A stretch of 64,000 nucleotides of DNA from Arthrobacter sp. EpRS71 (lineage in GTDB: Bacteria > Actinomycetota > Actinomycetes > Actinomycetales > Micrococcaceae): positions 1,968,809-2,032,808 of the forward strand of contig NZ_LNUV01000006.1 of assembly GCF_001512285.1 (NCBI RefSeq). The letters run 5' to 3'. Of this stretch, positions 8,705-17,311 are shown piece after piece; position 1 is the first letter of the stretch; every line of letters begins with the position of its first letter. The notes below the pieces were generated by a model. The model did not search any database. It was not told the DNA's origin and saw only the letters and a list, made by a program, of their open reading frames with translations. The position numbers were made by a program, and so were the translations under genes.

Positions 8705-9331
8705 TCAGTCAGCCGCGTTCCAAGCGGGTTCAGCGTGATCCTCCGCATCGGGTACCGCAGGTAGGCCCCGGGAGGTAGCGAAGGCAACGCCTTCAAGGAA
8801 GGCTTTTGCCCGCTGAGTCTCGGGGTAGGCCTCAACCAACGTCCAGAATTCGGCATTGTGCCCCGCCACGAGCAAGTGGGTCAGCTCGTGCACCAGGACG
8901 TAGTCAATAACCCATTGCGGCATGTGCTGTAGCTTGTTCGACAATCGGATGGTGCCGTCCGCAGGAGTCGCCGAGCCCCACCGGGAATTCTGGTTGGACA
9001 CCCAGCGAACAGATGTGGGGACTGCCCGCCCACCAAGATACGTTTGCGAGAGATGCTCGGCATGCTTGGCGAGTGCTTGGTCCGTGGCCGGACGGCGCCT
9101 GCCGGAACCTGCCTGCCGCTCCCCCTGCTTATGCAGCTTCGCCAGCATCCGCCGCACCCATTCACGTTCCTGAGACTTGCTGAAGCTGGCAGGGATGGCG
9201 ATCACGGCATTGCCGTCTTCCCAGAAAGCGGCAACGGTTCGGCGCCGCCTCGCTGACCGGCGCACGACGACGGGTGCGCCGTCGTCCGTGATGTGCGGAA
9301 CGTCCGCAGTGGAGGCGGATGGGCGGGTCAT
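8705..9331 (-). CDS. YgjP/DUF45-type M48-like metallopeptidase
   Basis: 208 residues. The zinc site is clear as VLVHELTHLLVAGHNAEFW: HExxH with the third ligand His seven residues on, as in the DUF45/YgjP-like group. SNQNSRWGSATPADGTIRLS just before it is the conserved substrate-strand region of this family. The start ATG at 9331 overlaps the uvrD2 stop by one base (TGATG), so translation is probably coupled to the helicase. No signal peptide is seen, so it should be cytosolic. Its target is unknown. Confidence 0.88.
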   Translation of the reverse strand: MTRPSASTADVPHITDDGAPVVVRRSARRRRTVAAFWEDGNAVIAIPASFSKSQEREWVRRMLAKLHKQGERQAGSGRRRPATDQALAKHAEHLSQTYLGGRAVPTSVRWVSNQNSRWGSATPADGTIRLSNKLQHMPQWVIDYVLVHELTHLLVAGHNAEFWTLVEAYPETQRAKAFLEGVAFATSRGLPAVPDAEDHAEPAWNAAD

Positions 9332-11463
9332 CAGAGTTCGCTGCTTTCAGCGAGTACAGCCAGGACGGCTTCGCCGTAGCGTTCGAGCTTGGATGGGCCG
9401 ATCCCGGCCAAACCAGCCAGTTCCTCCAGCGATGACGGCTTGGCCTCGGCAATGGCCGTCAGTGTAGCGTCTGTGAACACAACGTAGGCTGGCACGTCGG
9501 CAGACTGGGCCTGGTCCAGTCTCCACTGCCTCAGGGCATCGAACGTTTGCTCCTCATACGTGGGCGGGCACTGGTTGCAGCGACCCACCTTGCGTTCGGC
9601 TCCACTGGCAAGCATGCTTCCGCAGACCTTGCACGACGCCGGCGCCGCGGCTTTCCGTCGCGCGGGACCTGTCTTGCTGCGCGCATTGGCCGATGCCACG
9701 GAATTCGGGCGAAGGCCGTCCAGGAAACGTGAAGGCTTCCGGTTGGCCCGGCCGCCCGGTGTCCGGGCCGTGGACCATGACAGATTCAGGTGCTCGCGAG
9801 CACGGGTGATGCCGACGTACAGCAGCCTGCGTTCTTCGTCCACGTCCTCGGGGGTGTCGGCAAAGGAAATGGGCATGAGGCCTTCGCTGAGGCCCACCAG
9901 GAACACTGCATCCCATTCCAGGCCCTTCGCTGCGTGGAATGAGGCAAGAGTGACACCTTGAACGGTGGGGGCGTGTTGCGCGACTGAGCGCTCCTGAAGT
10001 TCGTTGACGAACTCAGCCAAAGTGAACGACTCCCCACGGCTGACTGCAAGCTCATCAGCCAAGGCAACCAAAGCTGCCAAGGATTCCCACCGTTCACGCA
10101 GTGCTCCCCCATTGTGCGGGGCGGCATCCGTATAACCGAGTGAGGCAACGATGTCCCGGACGATCTGCCCTAAAGATTCCTGGGGTCCCTCAGCCACTGC
10201 GCGGGTTGCCGCCCGCAATTGGAGGATGGCATCGCGGACTTCCTTGCGCGCAAAGAACCTCTCGCCTCCCCGGAGCTGGTAGCCAATGCCGGCCGACGCC
10301 AGTGATTGCTCGTACGCTTCAGATTGGCCGTTGGTTCTGAACAGGATGGCGATCTCGCTGGCCTTGACGCCGGCGTTGAGCAGTTCCTGAATTCTGCCGG
10401 CCACGACGGCGGCTTCCGCCTCGTCATCCGGGCACTCCATGAAGCGTGGCTCCGGACCCGAAGGCCGTTGGGCCACGAGCTTGAGCGGTGATGCCCACGC
10501 TGCATCCGCGACCGGCCCGCCGCTTCGGCGGGAGCCAAGGAGGTCGTTGGCCAACTTCACCACTTGCGGGGTAGACCGGTAATCGCGAATGAGCTTAACG
10601 ACTGTCGCCTCGGGGAACTGCGCTTTGAACCCCAGAAGATGCTTGGGTGAAGCTCCAGTAAAGGAGTAGATGGTCTGGCTGGCATCGCCCACCACGCATA
10701 ACTCGTTCCGGCCCCCAAGCCACAAATCCAACAGCCGTTGTTGCAGCGGCGAAACGTCCTGGTACTCGTCCACCACGAAGTGCCGGTATTGTTCCCTGAC
10801 GGTTGCCGCAACCTTAGGATCCTCTTGCAGTATCCCCACGGTGATGAGAAGGACGTCTTCAAAATCAATGACGTTGCGGTCCGTTTTGATGTCTTCGTAG
10901 GCCTGGAACACCCTGGAAACCGCGGTGAGATCGAACCCTCCGGGAGTTCCACGGCCTTGGGCATTTTCCAGGTAATTCGCCGGGGTCAGCATGGACACCT
11001 TGGCCCACTCGATCTCCGCTGCCAGGTCCCTGATGGACGCACGATCAGTACTGAGGCGGAGCCTGCGGGAAGCTTCGGCGATCATATTGGCTTTGTGATC
11101 CAGCAGGCTGGGCAAAGTTCCCCCGATTGCCTGCGGCCAAAAGAACTGCAACTGCCTCAAGGCCGCGGCGTGGAAGGTGCGGGCTTGAACATTGGCAACG
11201 CCAAGATCGCGGAGCCGGCTTCGCATCTCGGCGGCGGCCCGGGACGTAAATGTCACGGCCAATAGCCTCTGGGGACTGTATACGCCGGAATGAACTCCGT
11301 AGGCGATGCGGTGGGTAATGGCACGGGTCTTTCCCGTGCCTGCCCCTGCCAGGACACACAGGGGTCCCGTCAACGTACTGGCTACTTCGCGCTGTTCTTC
11401 GTCCAGGCCGCCGAGGATGCGCTCCTCAAGTGAGGTGCCGGCGTCGAAAATCTCTTCGGTCAC
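9331..11463 (-). CDS. uvrD2: SF1 DNA helicase UvrD2 with HRDC domain
   Basis: 710 residues. The UvrD-like motor shows Walker A LAGAGTGKTRAITHR, Walker B VDEYQDVSPLQQ and motif V VTLASFHAAKGLEWD. A linker with four cysteines (CKVCGS, then CNQCP) matches the tetracysteine domain of mycobacterial UvrD2. The last 70 residues form an HRDC domain ending ELAGLAGIGPSKLERYGEAV. The ATP-driven 3'-5' motor unwinds DNA in repair. I take GTG 11463, whose GTGA overlaps the nudC stop by four bases; an in-frame TTG at 11496 is less likely. The order nudC-uvrD2 is as in mycobacteria. Confidence 0.94.
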   Translation of the reverse strand: MTEEIFDAGTSLEERILGGLDEEQREVASTLTGPLCVLAGAGTGKTRAITHRIAYGVHSGVYSPQRLLAVTFTSRAAAEMRSRLRDLGVANVQARTFHAAALRQLQFFWPQAIGGTLPSLLDHKANMIAEASRRLRLSTDRASIRDLAAEIEWAKVSMLTPANYLENAQGRGTPGGFDLTAVSRVFQAYEDIKTDRNVIDFEDVLLITVGILQEDPKVAATVREQYRHFVVDEYQDVSPLQQRLLDLWLGGRNELCVVGDASQTIYSFTGASPKHLLGFKAQFPEATVVKLIRDYRSTPQVVKLANDLLGSRRSGGPVADAAWASPLKLVAQRPSGPEPRFMECPDDEAEAAVVAGRIQELLNAGVKASEIAILFRTNGQSEAYEQSLASAGIGYQLRGGERFFARKEVRDAILQLRAATRAVAEGPQESLGQIVRDIVASLGYTDAAPHNGGALRERWESLAALVALADELAVSRGESFTLAEFVNELQERSVAQHAPTVQGVTLASFHAAKGLEWDAVFLVGLSEGLMPISFADTPEDVDEERRLLYVGITRAREHLNLSWSTARTPGGRANRKPSRFLDGLRPNSVASANARSKTGPARRKAAAPASCKVCGSMLASGAERKVGRCNQCPPTYEEQTFDALRQWRLDQAQSADVPAYVVFTDATLTAIAEAKPSSLEELAGLAGIGPSKLERYGEAVLAVLAESSEL

Positions 11464-12449
11464 GGCTGGAGGTCTTCGATGACGCCGCCGTACCAATGCT
11501 CAATCAGTGAACGCGCAATGGACAAGCGCGTTGAAATGGTGATCTCACCGCTCAATACGGCATCCTGTAACTCCTCGCGGCTGAACCACCGTGCGCGGGT
11601 GACCTCTACGCCGTCGGGCCGCGCCACGGCGTCGTCCGTCTTAGCAGTGAATCCCAACATGAGGGAAGCGGGGAAGGGCCAGGACTGTGAACCGAGGTAC
11701 TGGCAGGCAGTGACACGAACGCCTACTTCCTCCCCAATTTCCCTCACCACGGCCTGCTCCAGAGACTCACCGGGCTCAACGAATCCTGCGAGCGTAGAGT
11801 AATTTTTGGCGTCGACAGGCCCGCCGCCGCCGAGCAAGAGCCGGCCATCGGGGCCCACTACCGTGACAATGATGGCCGGATCCGTCCGCGGATAATGTTC
11901 TGAGTTGTCCTTTGGACAACGACGAACCCAGCCCCCAGCCTCGATATCCGTGGGCGTGCCGCATTGCGGGCAATGCGTGTGGGTGGCGTGCCAGTTGGAG
12001 ATTGCACTGGCCTCGATAAACAAAGCGGTGTCCTTGGCATCAAGACGCGCCGCGACGTCGCGAAAGCCTGCCCATTCAGCGTTCATGGGCACCGTGGCGG
12101 TGCCGGGAGCCGGCTGCTCCGGAACCGTGAACAACACGATGGGAGTGCCCTCCGGCAACGAAGACGATGTCAAGGTGGTGCCCAGGTAGATGGCGGCAAC
12201 AGCGCCGGCACCGGACCCTTCAAGAGCGTTCCACAACGGAGCGGCGTCTCCGAACCACAGACCGTCAGCGGTCACCAATGCTTTGCGCTGCGAGATGACG
12301 ATGGCCTTGGCCGAGCCGGAGGCCACAAGCTCCTCAACCATTCCGGGCTTCATGCGAATGCCCGAGCCGCGGTCCACCATGGCAGGGCGAACGGGAAGAA
12401 CGGTCTCCATCAGGTGGTTGGCAAGCGCCGGCGACTCCGTATAACTCAT
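11460..12449 (-). CDS. nudC: NAD(+)/NADH diphosphatase, NudC-type Nudix hydrolase
   Basis: 329 residues. In order: a diverged N-terminal domain, a four-Cys zinc ribbon (HCPQCGTP, with CPKD as the second half), the Nudix box GFVEPGESLEQAVVREIGEE, and the NudC signature SQSWPFPASLML. It hydrolyses NADH/NAD+ to NMN(H) and AMP, and NudC enzymes can also remove NAD caps from RNA. In the second zinc half the final ligand is unclear (CPKDNSEHYPRTDP), so one ligand may be a His. The ATG at 12449 has a TACGGT hexamer six bases upstream and no ribosome site. It is coupled to uvrD2. Confidence 0.93.
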   Translation of the reverse strand: MSYTESPALANHLMETVLPVRPAMVDRGSGIRMKPGMVEELVASGSAKAIVISQRKALVTADGLWFGDAAPLWNALEGSGAGAVAAIYLGTTLTSSSLPEGTPIVLFTVPEQPAPGTATVPMNAEWAGFRDVAARLDAKDTALFIEASAISNWHATHTHCPQCGTPTDIEAGGWVRRCPKDNSEHYPRTDPAIIVTVVGPDGRLLLGGGGPVDAKNYSTLAGFVEPGESLEQAVVREIGEEVGVRVTACQYLGSQSWPFPASLMLGFTAKTDDAVARPDGVEVTRARWFSREELQDAVLSGEITISTRLSIARSLIEHWYGGVIEDLQP

Positions 12450-12461
12450 GTATCTACCGTA
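12450..12461 (-). promoter_or_regulatory. Candidate leaderless promoter of nudC
   Basis: TACGGT (12456-12461), six bases, then the ATG at 12449. No Shine-Dalgarno sequence precedes the start, so transcription and translation probably begin at the same base. Confidence 0.55.
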
Positions 12462-12619
12462 CTGACTCGTACCGACAAAAAACATTTGGAAAGGTCCCCT
12501 GCTGTGGACACCTTCCTGGGGTGTTCCCAGTTTGGGCATCATTGCAGGGTTTTGCCCCATATTTCCTGCGGATCTGAAGACTCGCCGCACTGCATCATGG
12601 CCACAGGCCGCACTCAATC

Positions 12620-12632
12620 TACCGTGGAGAGG
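12620..12632 (+). promoter_or_regulatory. Candidate leaderless promoter of the phosphotransferase-like gene
   Basis: TACCGT (12620-12625), seven bases, then GTG 12633. This supports the GTG over the ATG at 12597. A GGAGAGG immediately before the GTG is too close for a normal ribosome site. Confidence 0.45.
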
Positions 12633-13760
12633 GTGAGAAGAACACCGCTCGAACTGGCCGCCATAGCAACCGCGGCGGTGCCCGGCCTGGCGCCGACGGC
12701 CGCAGCCTATTCCCCCGACGACGACGCCGACTTCGACTCAGCGTTGCTGCTTGATGCGGAGGGCAAACGCTGGCGGGTACGTTCACCGCGCCATCCGGAA
12801 GCCAGCACCCGCCTGGAAACCGAGTTCATGGTGTTGCGGGCCTTTGCGCCGGCCATCCGTGCCGAGCTGCCTTTCCATGTGCCCACCATCGCCGGCACAG
12901 TACGGCAAGGTTCCCTGACGACGTTCGTCTACGCGCACCTGCAGGGCTCCACGCTCTCCATCGAAGAACTGTCCGCCGGAAGTTCCGCTCTCGCGCGGGA
13001 AGTGGGCACAGCTTTGGCGGCCATTCATGACTTGCCGCTGCCTTTGGTCATTAATGCGGATCTTCCCAGCTACTCGGCCAATGAGTTCCGGCAACGCAAA
13101 CTCAACGAGCTGGACCAAGCAGCAACCACCGGCAAGATTCCGGCCACCCTGCTACGTCGCTGGGAGCACGCCCTGGAAGACGTCGCTCTGTGGCGCTTCA
13201 ACCCCTCAGTGGTCCACGGGGACCTTCATGAAGACAACCTCATGGTGCAGGACGACACTGTGACGGCCCTGACGGGCTGGACGGATCTGCGGATCGGCGA
13301 TCCTGCAGACGACTTCGCCTGGCTGGTGGCGTCCAACGAAGCATCATTCGTTGAGAGCGTGTTAAGCCACTACACCCACACGCGCCGCGATGTCCCCGAC
13401 GCCCACCTTCTCCGCCGGGCGGCGCTGCTTGCTGAGTTTGCCCTCGCGCAATATCTCGTTAAGGCCATGGCGGCAGGGCACCAGAGCATGACCGCAGAAG
13501 CGGAAGCCATGCTCCAGACACTCGCCGACGACATCGACGAGCAGGTACGCCGCGATGAAGAAGCTACGAGAACGGCTGAGCAAGAGGCCGCCTTGCTGAC
13601 GGTTTCCGCTTCACCGGCCGGCATTCCCGCCGTCAGTGTAGCTGCGATTCCCACTGAGGATGAGTCGGAGAAATCCGAGGAAGCTGACGCCGACGACACC
13701 TCCACGGCCGCAATAAGTGTAGTCAGTGTGACCCCGCTTCGCCCGGCCGAGCGTTCCTGA
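12633..13760 (+). CDS. Aminoglycoside/macrolide-phosphotransferase-fold protein, possible pseudokinase
   Basis: 375 residues from GTG 12633; ATG 12597 in the same frame lacks a ribosome site. The APH/choline-kinase fold is recognisable from the N-lobe (WRVRSPRHPEASTRLETEF) and the Brenner motif VVHGDLHEDNLMVQ. The next motif, normally (V/I)IDW with the metal-binding Asp, reads ALTGWTDLRIGDPADDFAWL, so Gly replaces that Asp. The last 90 residues are acidic and disordered. Its place between adnB and nudC, in the repair block, is occupied by a different gene in M. tuberculosis as I recall it. Substrate unknown; resistance activity should not be assumed. Confidence 0.8.
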   Translation: MRRTPLELAAIATAAVPGLAPTAAAYSPDDDADFDSALLLDAEGKRWRVRSPRHPEASTRLETEFMVLRAFAPAIRAELPFHVPTIAGTVRQGSLTTFVYAHLQGSTLSIEELSAGSSALAREVGTALAAIHDLPLPLVINADLPSYSANEFRQRKLNELDQAATTGKIPATLLRRWEHALEDVALWRFNPSVVHGDLHEDNLMVQDDTVTALTGWTDLRIGDPADDFAWLVASNEASFVESVLSHYTHTRRDVPDAHLLRRAALLAEFALAQYLVKAMAAGHQSMTAEAEAMLQTLADDIDEQVRRDEEATRTAEQEAALLTVSASPAGIPAVSVAAIPTEDESEKSEEADADDTSTAAISVVSVTPLRPAERS

Positions 13761-13780
13761 GTTTACGGGCCTTTCCGTAC

Positions 13781-16700
13781 TCAGCTGCTGGTCTTCAACG
13801 CCCTCGCAATAATCAGTTCCAACTCCTCGGCGCTGCCAAGATCGTGCGGGCTCACAAACGCGTCATCGGCCACATAGTAAAACGCTGCGCTGACGTCCTC
13901 GAGGGGAACGTCCCTGAGTCGAGCCCATGCGAGCCGGTAAACGGCCAGCTGAACCGCACGGGTTGCCAGTTGCCGACCTGCAGGGCGTCGTCCGGTCTTC
14001 CAGTCAATGAGTTGCCAGCGCCCATCGGCATCCTGGAACACGGCATCAATGCGCCCGCGGACTACGACGTCGCCAATCCGGGTTTCCACGGGCACCTCGA
14101 CAAAGGCGGGTGCCCGCTGGGCCCACTCGGACTCCTTGAACGCGGCCACCATGTCATCCAGGCCGTACGCCTCGTCAATGTGGGAGTCCGATCCCGGCGC
14201 TTCATCAAGGTCCAACATGCCTGTTGTCCCAAAGTACTCCTCCACCCATGCGTGGAAGGCCGTACCTTTTCGGGCCGAAATGCCCGGTTCACGGGGAACG
14301 GGCCTGCGCAGCTGGGACAGTACGGCCCCAGGGTCAGCACCCAGGTCAACGAATAGTGATGCGGAGATATGGCTGGGCAGGTGGACATCCTGAACGGTCT
14401 TTAGCTGGCGCTGGCGATCCAACAGCAGTTCTGCCTCCTGGGACCATTTGGCGGCCGGACCTGTCAGGACATGTGAAGGTTCTGCGGCGGGTTCCGCGTC
14501 AGGTTCCTCGATAAATCCACGGACCATGGCTGCAGCCTGGTCCATGGCCAGCCTTCTGCCGGGAGTCAGCCTCAGGCGTGCGCCGGTTCTTGGATCTGAA
14601 GGACCCTCGAGAGGGTCGTAAGGAAATTGCGCGACCTCAAGTACTGCGGTCAAGGGACTTTCCTGGGGCAAGGCCTCCTCCGCCACCGATTCGGCATGCA
14701 CCTCCGCCGCTCCGACTGACGGCGCACTGCCGACCGGCTGCGTCCGGCCGTCTTCTGCCGTTGGAGCAGCACCGGCAAGCGGTGCGAGCTCGGAGAGGAA
14801 GGAAGACATGCCGGCCATTCCTGATCGGGAGCCATTCCACGCAGCGCTGGAGGCCCAGAGAACGAACTTCGCCCGGGTATAGGCAACATAGGCGAGCCTT
14901 CTTTCCTCAGCCTCGCCGTGATGCTGGACCTCGGATTTGAAAAGCTTCTCGGCATCCAGCCAACCCTTTTGGTCTGGCTGATCGAGGTCCCACTGGGGAA
15001 GGTCGGCACGGTCTCCCCGCAGAGGCCACGGCAACGCTGCGGCGCCTGTGCTCCACCGCGAATCCCTGCTGCTGGGGAACGAACCAGCGTTGAGTCCGGG
15101 GACAAAGACGACGTCCCACTCCAAACCTTTGGAGGCGTGGACAGTCAGCAGTTGCACCGCCTCCCGGTTGGTCTCAACGGGGGCCACATCCAAGCCGCCT
15201 TCCTCAGAGGCCGCAGCTTCCAGCCACGACAAAAACGCCAGCAGATCAATGCGCTGTGACGTCTGAAGGAACCCGGCCGCGGCATCCTGGAAAGCATCCA
15301 GATTGCGGCGCGCTTGGTGAATGCTGATTCCCGGCTTGGCGGCCACCTCGATGTCCAGGAGCATGGCACGTTCCACCTCGCCAAGAAGTGTGGTGAGGTC
15401 GTCTCCGATGTAGCTCCTGAGTGAGCGAAGCTCCGAGGCAAGGCTGGTCAGCCGTTGCAGGGCAGCAGCACTCAGGCTCCTCCCATGTCCGGAAGTCCAG
15501 CCGGGCCGGGGAAGGAAGTCCAGGGCCTCCACGAGGCTGGCGGCATCCGTGATGTCACTTTCAACCACGGTGTTGGCGGGTTCCTCATTGTCCTCGAAGG
15601 ACTCATGGGAGGCATTCGGAGCCGAGCGGCGACGGGCCAGGAAGCGGGACCAGTCGCTGAAGGCCATCAAGTCCGCCGGACCAATCCGCCACCGCGCACC
15701 GGCCAACAACCTCATCAGCGCATCAGAACGTCCTGGATCAGAAAGAACCCGCAAAGTTGCCACCAGATCCACGATCTCGGGTGTATCCAGCAACCCGCCC
15801 AGTCCAACGATCTCGTAGGGAATACCTTGGAGTTCGAACTCACGGCGGAGGCACTCCATCTGCGCCCGGCGACGGCACAGGACAGCCATGGTGGGTTGGA
15901 CAGCGGTGCCGTCCTTCTCTTCCTCGAAAACAGTCTTCTGGTACCGGCGGACATCGCGGGCTATGACGGCGGCTTCGTCTTCATCCGTCCCGAAGCGAGC
16001 AATCACCACGCGTCCATCCACAGCGGCAGGGCTGGGAACCAATGCGGGGACCGAGACACTGCTGGCTGTCTCCCTCTCCCCTGCAGGCCCGTCCAATGCC
16101 GCCGCCCGGTTCAAAGGCGCCGCAATGGTGTTGGCGGCTTGGAGAATGTTCCTGCCATTACGCCAGGCTGTGGTCAAGTAAGAGGTAGGGGCTACGGAGT
16201 AGGACACCTCGCCGCAGGAAGGGTCCGCGTGCTGCACGGGAAACTCCTGCACAAAGTGGAAGAGTTGGCCTGCTGAAGCGCCACGGAACCCATAAATGGA
16301 TTGGTTGGGATCCCCCACGGCAGTAACTGCGTGGCCTTGGCCGAAAAGACGTGAGAACAGGACGAGCTGTGCGTGGGAGGTGTCTTGGAATTCATCCAGG
16401 AGGACCACCTTGTAGCGAGCGCGTTCAGTGGTGGCAGCAAGCGGGATGTCACTGGCGATGCGTGCCGCCAGCGCAACGAGGTCGCCGAAATCCAGGACAC
16501 CGCGTTGACGTTTCGCTTCCTGATAGCGAACCACCATGTCGGCAACGCTGGCACGGGTCCGGAGCATGGCCGCGAGATCTCCGGCAGCCTGGCTGGGATT
16601 CTTCTTGGCCCCGCTGACGTAGGGAAGCTGCTCGAAGGTCTCAACGCGTTCCAGAACCCACTCCCGGACCTCCCCGGGATCCTGAAGGTGCTCCGCGCAC

Positions 16701-17311
16701 TCCCCTGCGAGCTGGATGACCGCGTTAACGAGTGTGGATTTCGCGGCTGTGAAATGTTCGTAGACGCCGTCGTAAGCCTCCACCACTTCGCTGGCCAATT
16801 GCCAGGACTGTGCACCACCCAGCAAGACGACGTCCCGTTCAATGCCCAACCGCAGGCCGTAGTCCGACACGATGCCACTTGCGTAGGAATGGTAAGTGGA
16901 CACCTTTGGTTCGAGTTCGTCTGCTCCAAGGAGCCCCTCAGGAAAACCAATGGTGCCATCGTCCTCCGCCGCGATTCGCTGGAGTGTGGCCAGTTTGGAC
17001 CGTATCCGGCTCGCCAGCTCGCCAGCTGCCTTCCGGGTGAATGTCACGCCCAGAACCTCCTCCGGACGCACCCATCCGTTGGCCACCAGCCACACCACAC
17101 GGTCCGCCATGGTGGCTGTCTTACCCGAACCTGCTCCGGCAATCACCAAGCGAGGTGAGAGCGACGAGGAAATAATGGCCGCCTGCTCGGGCGTGGGGTG
17201 GTTCTTTTCGCCGAGGATACGGGCCAGCTCTGAAGGAGAAAATCTGGGCTCGGGGACTCCCTCCCGGTCCGGGGCACCGGAGGCAAGGCCTTCCAGGAGC
17301 TCGGTTGTCAT
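13781..17311 (-). CDS. adnB: AdnB subunit of the AdnAB helicase-nuclease
   Basis: 1176 residues. An N-terminal UvrD-type motor with intact motifs (VIAGAGSGKTATMADR; LLDEFQDTSHAQ; LLTVHASKGLEWD) is fused to a C-terminal RecB-type nuclease with VRGRIDAVFQD and QLIDWKTGRRPAG, the D...DxK active site. AdnAB resects double-strand breaks in actinobacteria in place of RecBCD or AddAB, with AdnB as the main translocating motor. The ATG at 17311 overlaps the adnA stop by four bases (ATGA); an upstream frame extension to 17365 lies inside adnA. No iron-sulfur cysteine cluster is seen at its C-terminus. Confidence 0.93.
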   Translation of the reverse strand: MTTELLEGLASGAPDREGVPEPRFSPSELARILGEKNHPTPEQAAIISSSLSPRLVIAGAGSGKTATMADRVVWLVANGWVRPEEVLGVTFTRKAAGELASRIRSKLATLQRIAAEDDGTIGFPEGLLGADELEPKVSTYHSYASGIVSDYGLRLGIERDVVLLGGAQSWQLASEVVEAYDGVYEHFTAAKSTLVNAVIQLAGECAEHLQDPGEVREWVLERVETFEQLPYVSGAKKNPSQAAGDLAAMLRTRASVADMVVRYQEAKRQRGVLDFGDLVALAARIASDIPLAATTERARYKVVLLDEFQDTSHAQLVLFSRLFGQGHAVTAVGDPNQSIYGFRGASAGQLFHFVQEFPVQHADPSCGEVSYSVAPTSYLTTAWRNGRNILQAANTIAAPLNRAAALDGPAGERETASSVSVPALVPSPAAVDGRVVIARFGTDEDEAAVIARDVRRYQKTVFEEEKDGTAVQPTMAVLCRRRAQMECLRREFELQGIPYEIVGLGGLLDTPEIVDLVATLRVLSDPGRSDALMRLLAGARWRIGPADLMAFSDWSRFLARRRSAPNASHESFEDNEEPANTVVESDITDAASLVEALDFLPRPGWTSGHGRSLSAAALQRLTSLASELRSLRSYIGDDLTTLLGEVERAMLLDIEVAAKPGISIHQARRNLDAFQDAAAGFLQTSQRIDLLAFLSWLEAAASEEGGLDVAPVETNREAVQLLTVHASKGLEWDVVFVPGLNAGSFPSSRDSRWSTGAAALPWPLRGDRADLPQWDLDQPDQKGWLDAEKLFKSEVQHHGEAEERRLAYVAYTRAKFVLWASSAAWNGSRSGMAGMSSFLSELAPLAGAAPTAEDGRTQPVGSAPSVGAAEVHAESVAEEALPQESPLTAVLEVAQFPYDPLEGPSDPRTGARLRLTPGRRLAMDQAAAMVRGFIEEPDAEPAAEPSHVLTGPAAKWSQEAELLLDRQRQLKTVQDVHLPSHISASLFVDLGADPGAVLSQLRRPVPREPGISARKGTAFHAWVEEYFGTTGMLDLDEAPGSDSHIDEAYGLDDMVAAFKESEWAQRAPAFVEVPVETRIGDVVVRGRIDAVFQDADGRWQLIDWKTGRRPAGRQLATRAVQLAVYRLAWARLRDVPLEDVSAAFYYVADDAFVSPHDLGSAEELELIIARALKTSS

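Noticed and set aside
11964..12632. Upstream extension of the phosphotransferase-like frame into nudC
   Set aside because: The extension reads antisense through NudC, which has intact motifs; the conserved domain begins after 12633.
12633..13760. Antibiotic-resistance phosphotransferase
   Set aside because: Missing metal-binding Asp, core-genome location and acidic tail argue against a resistance gene.
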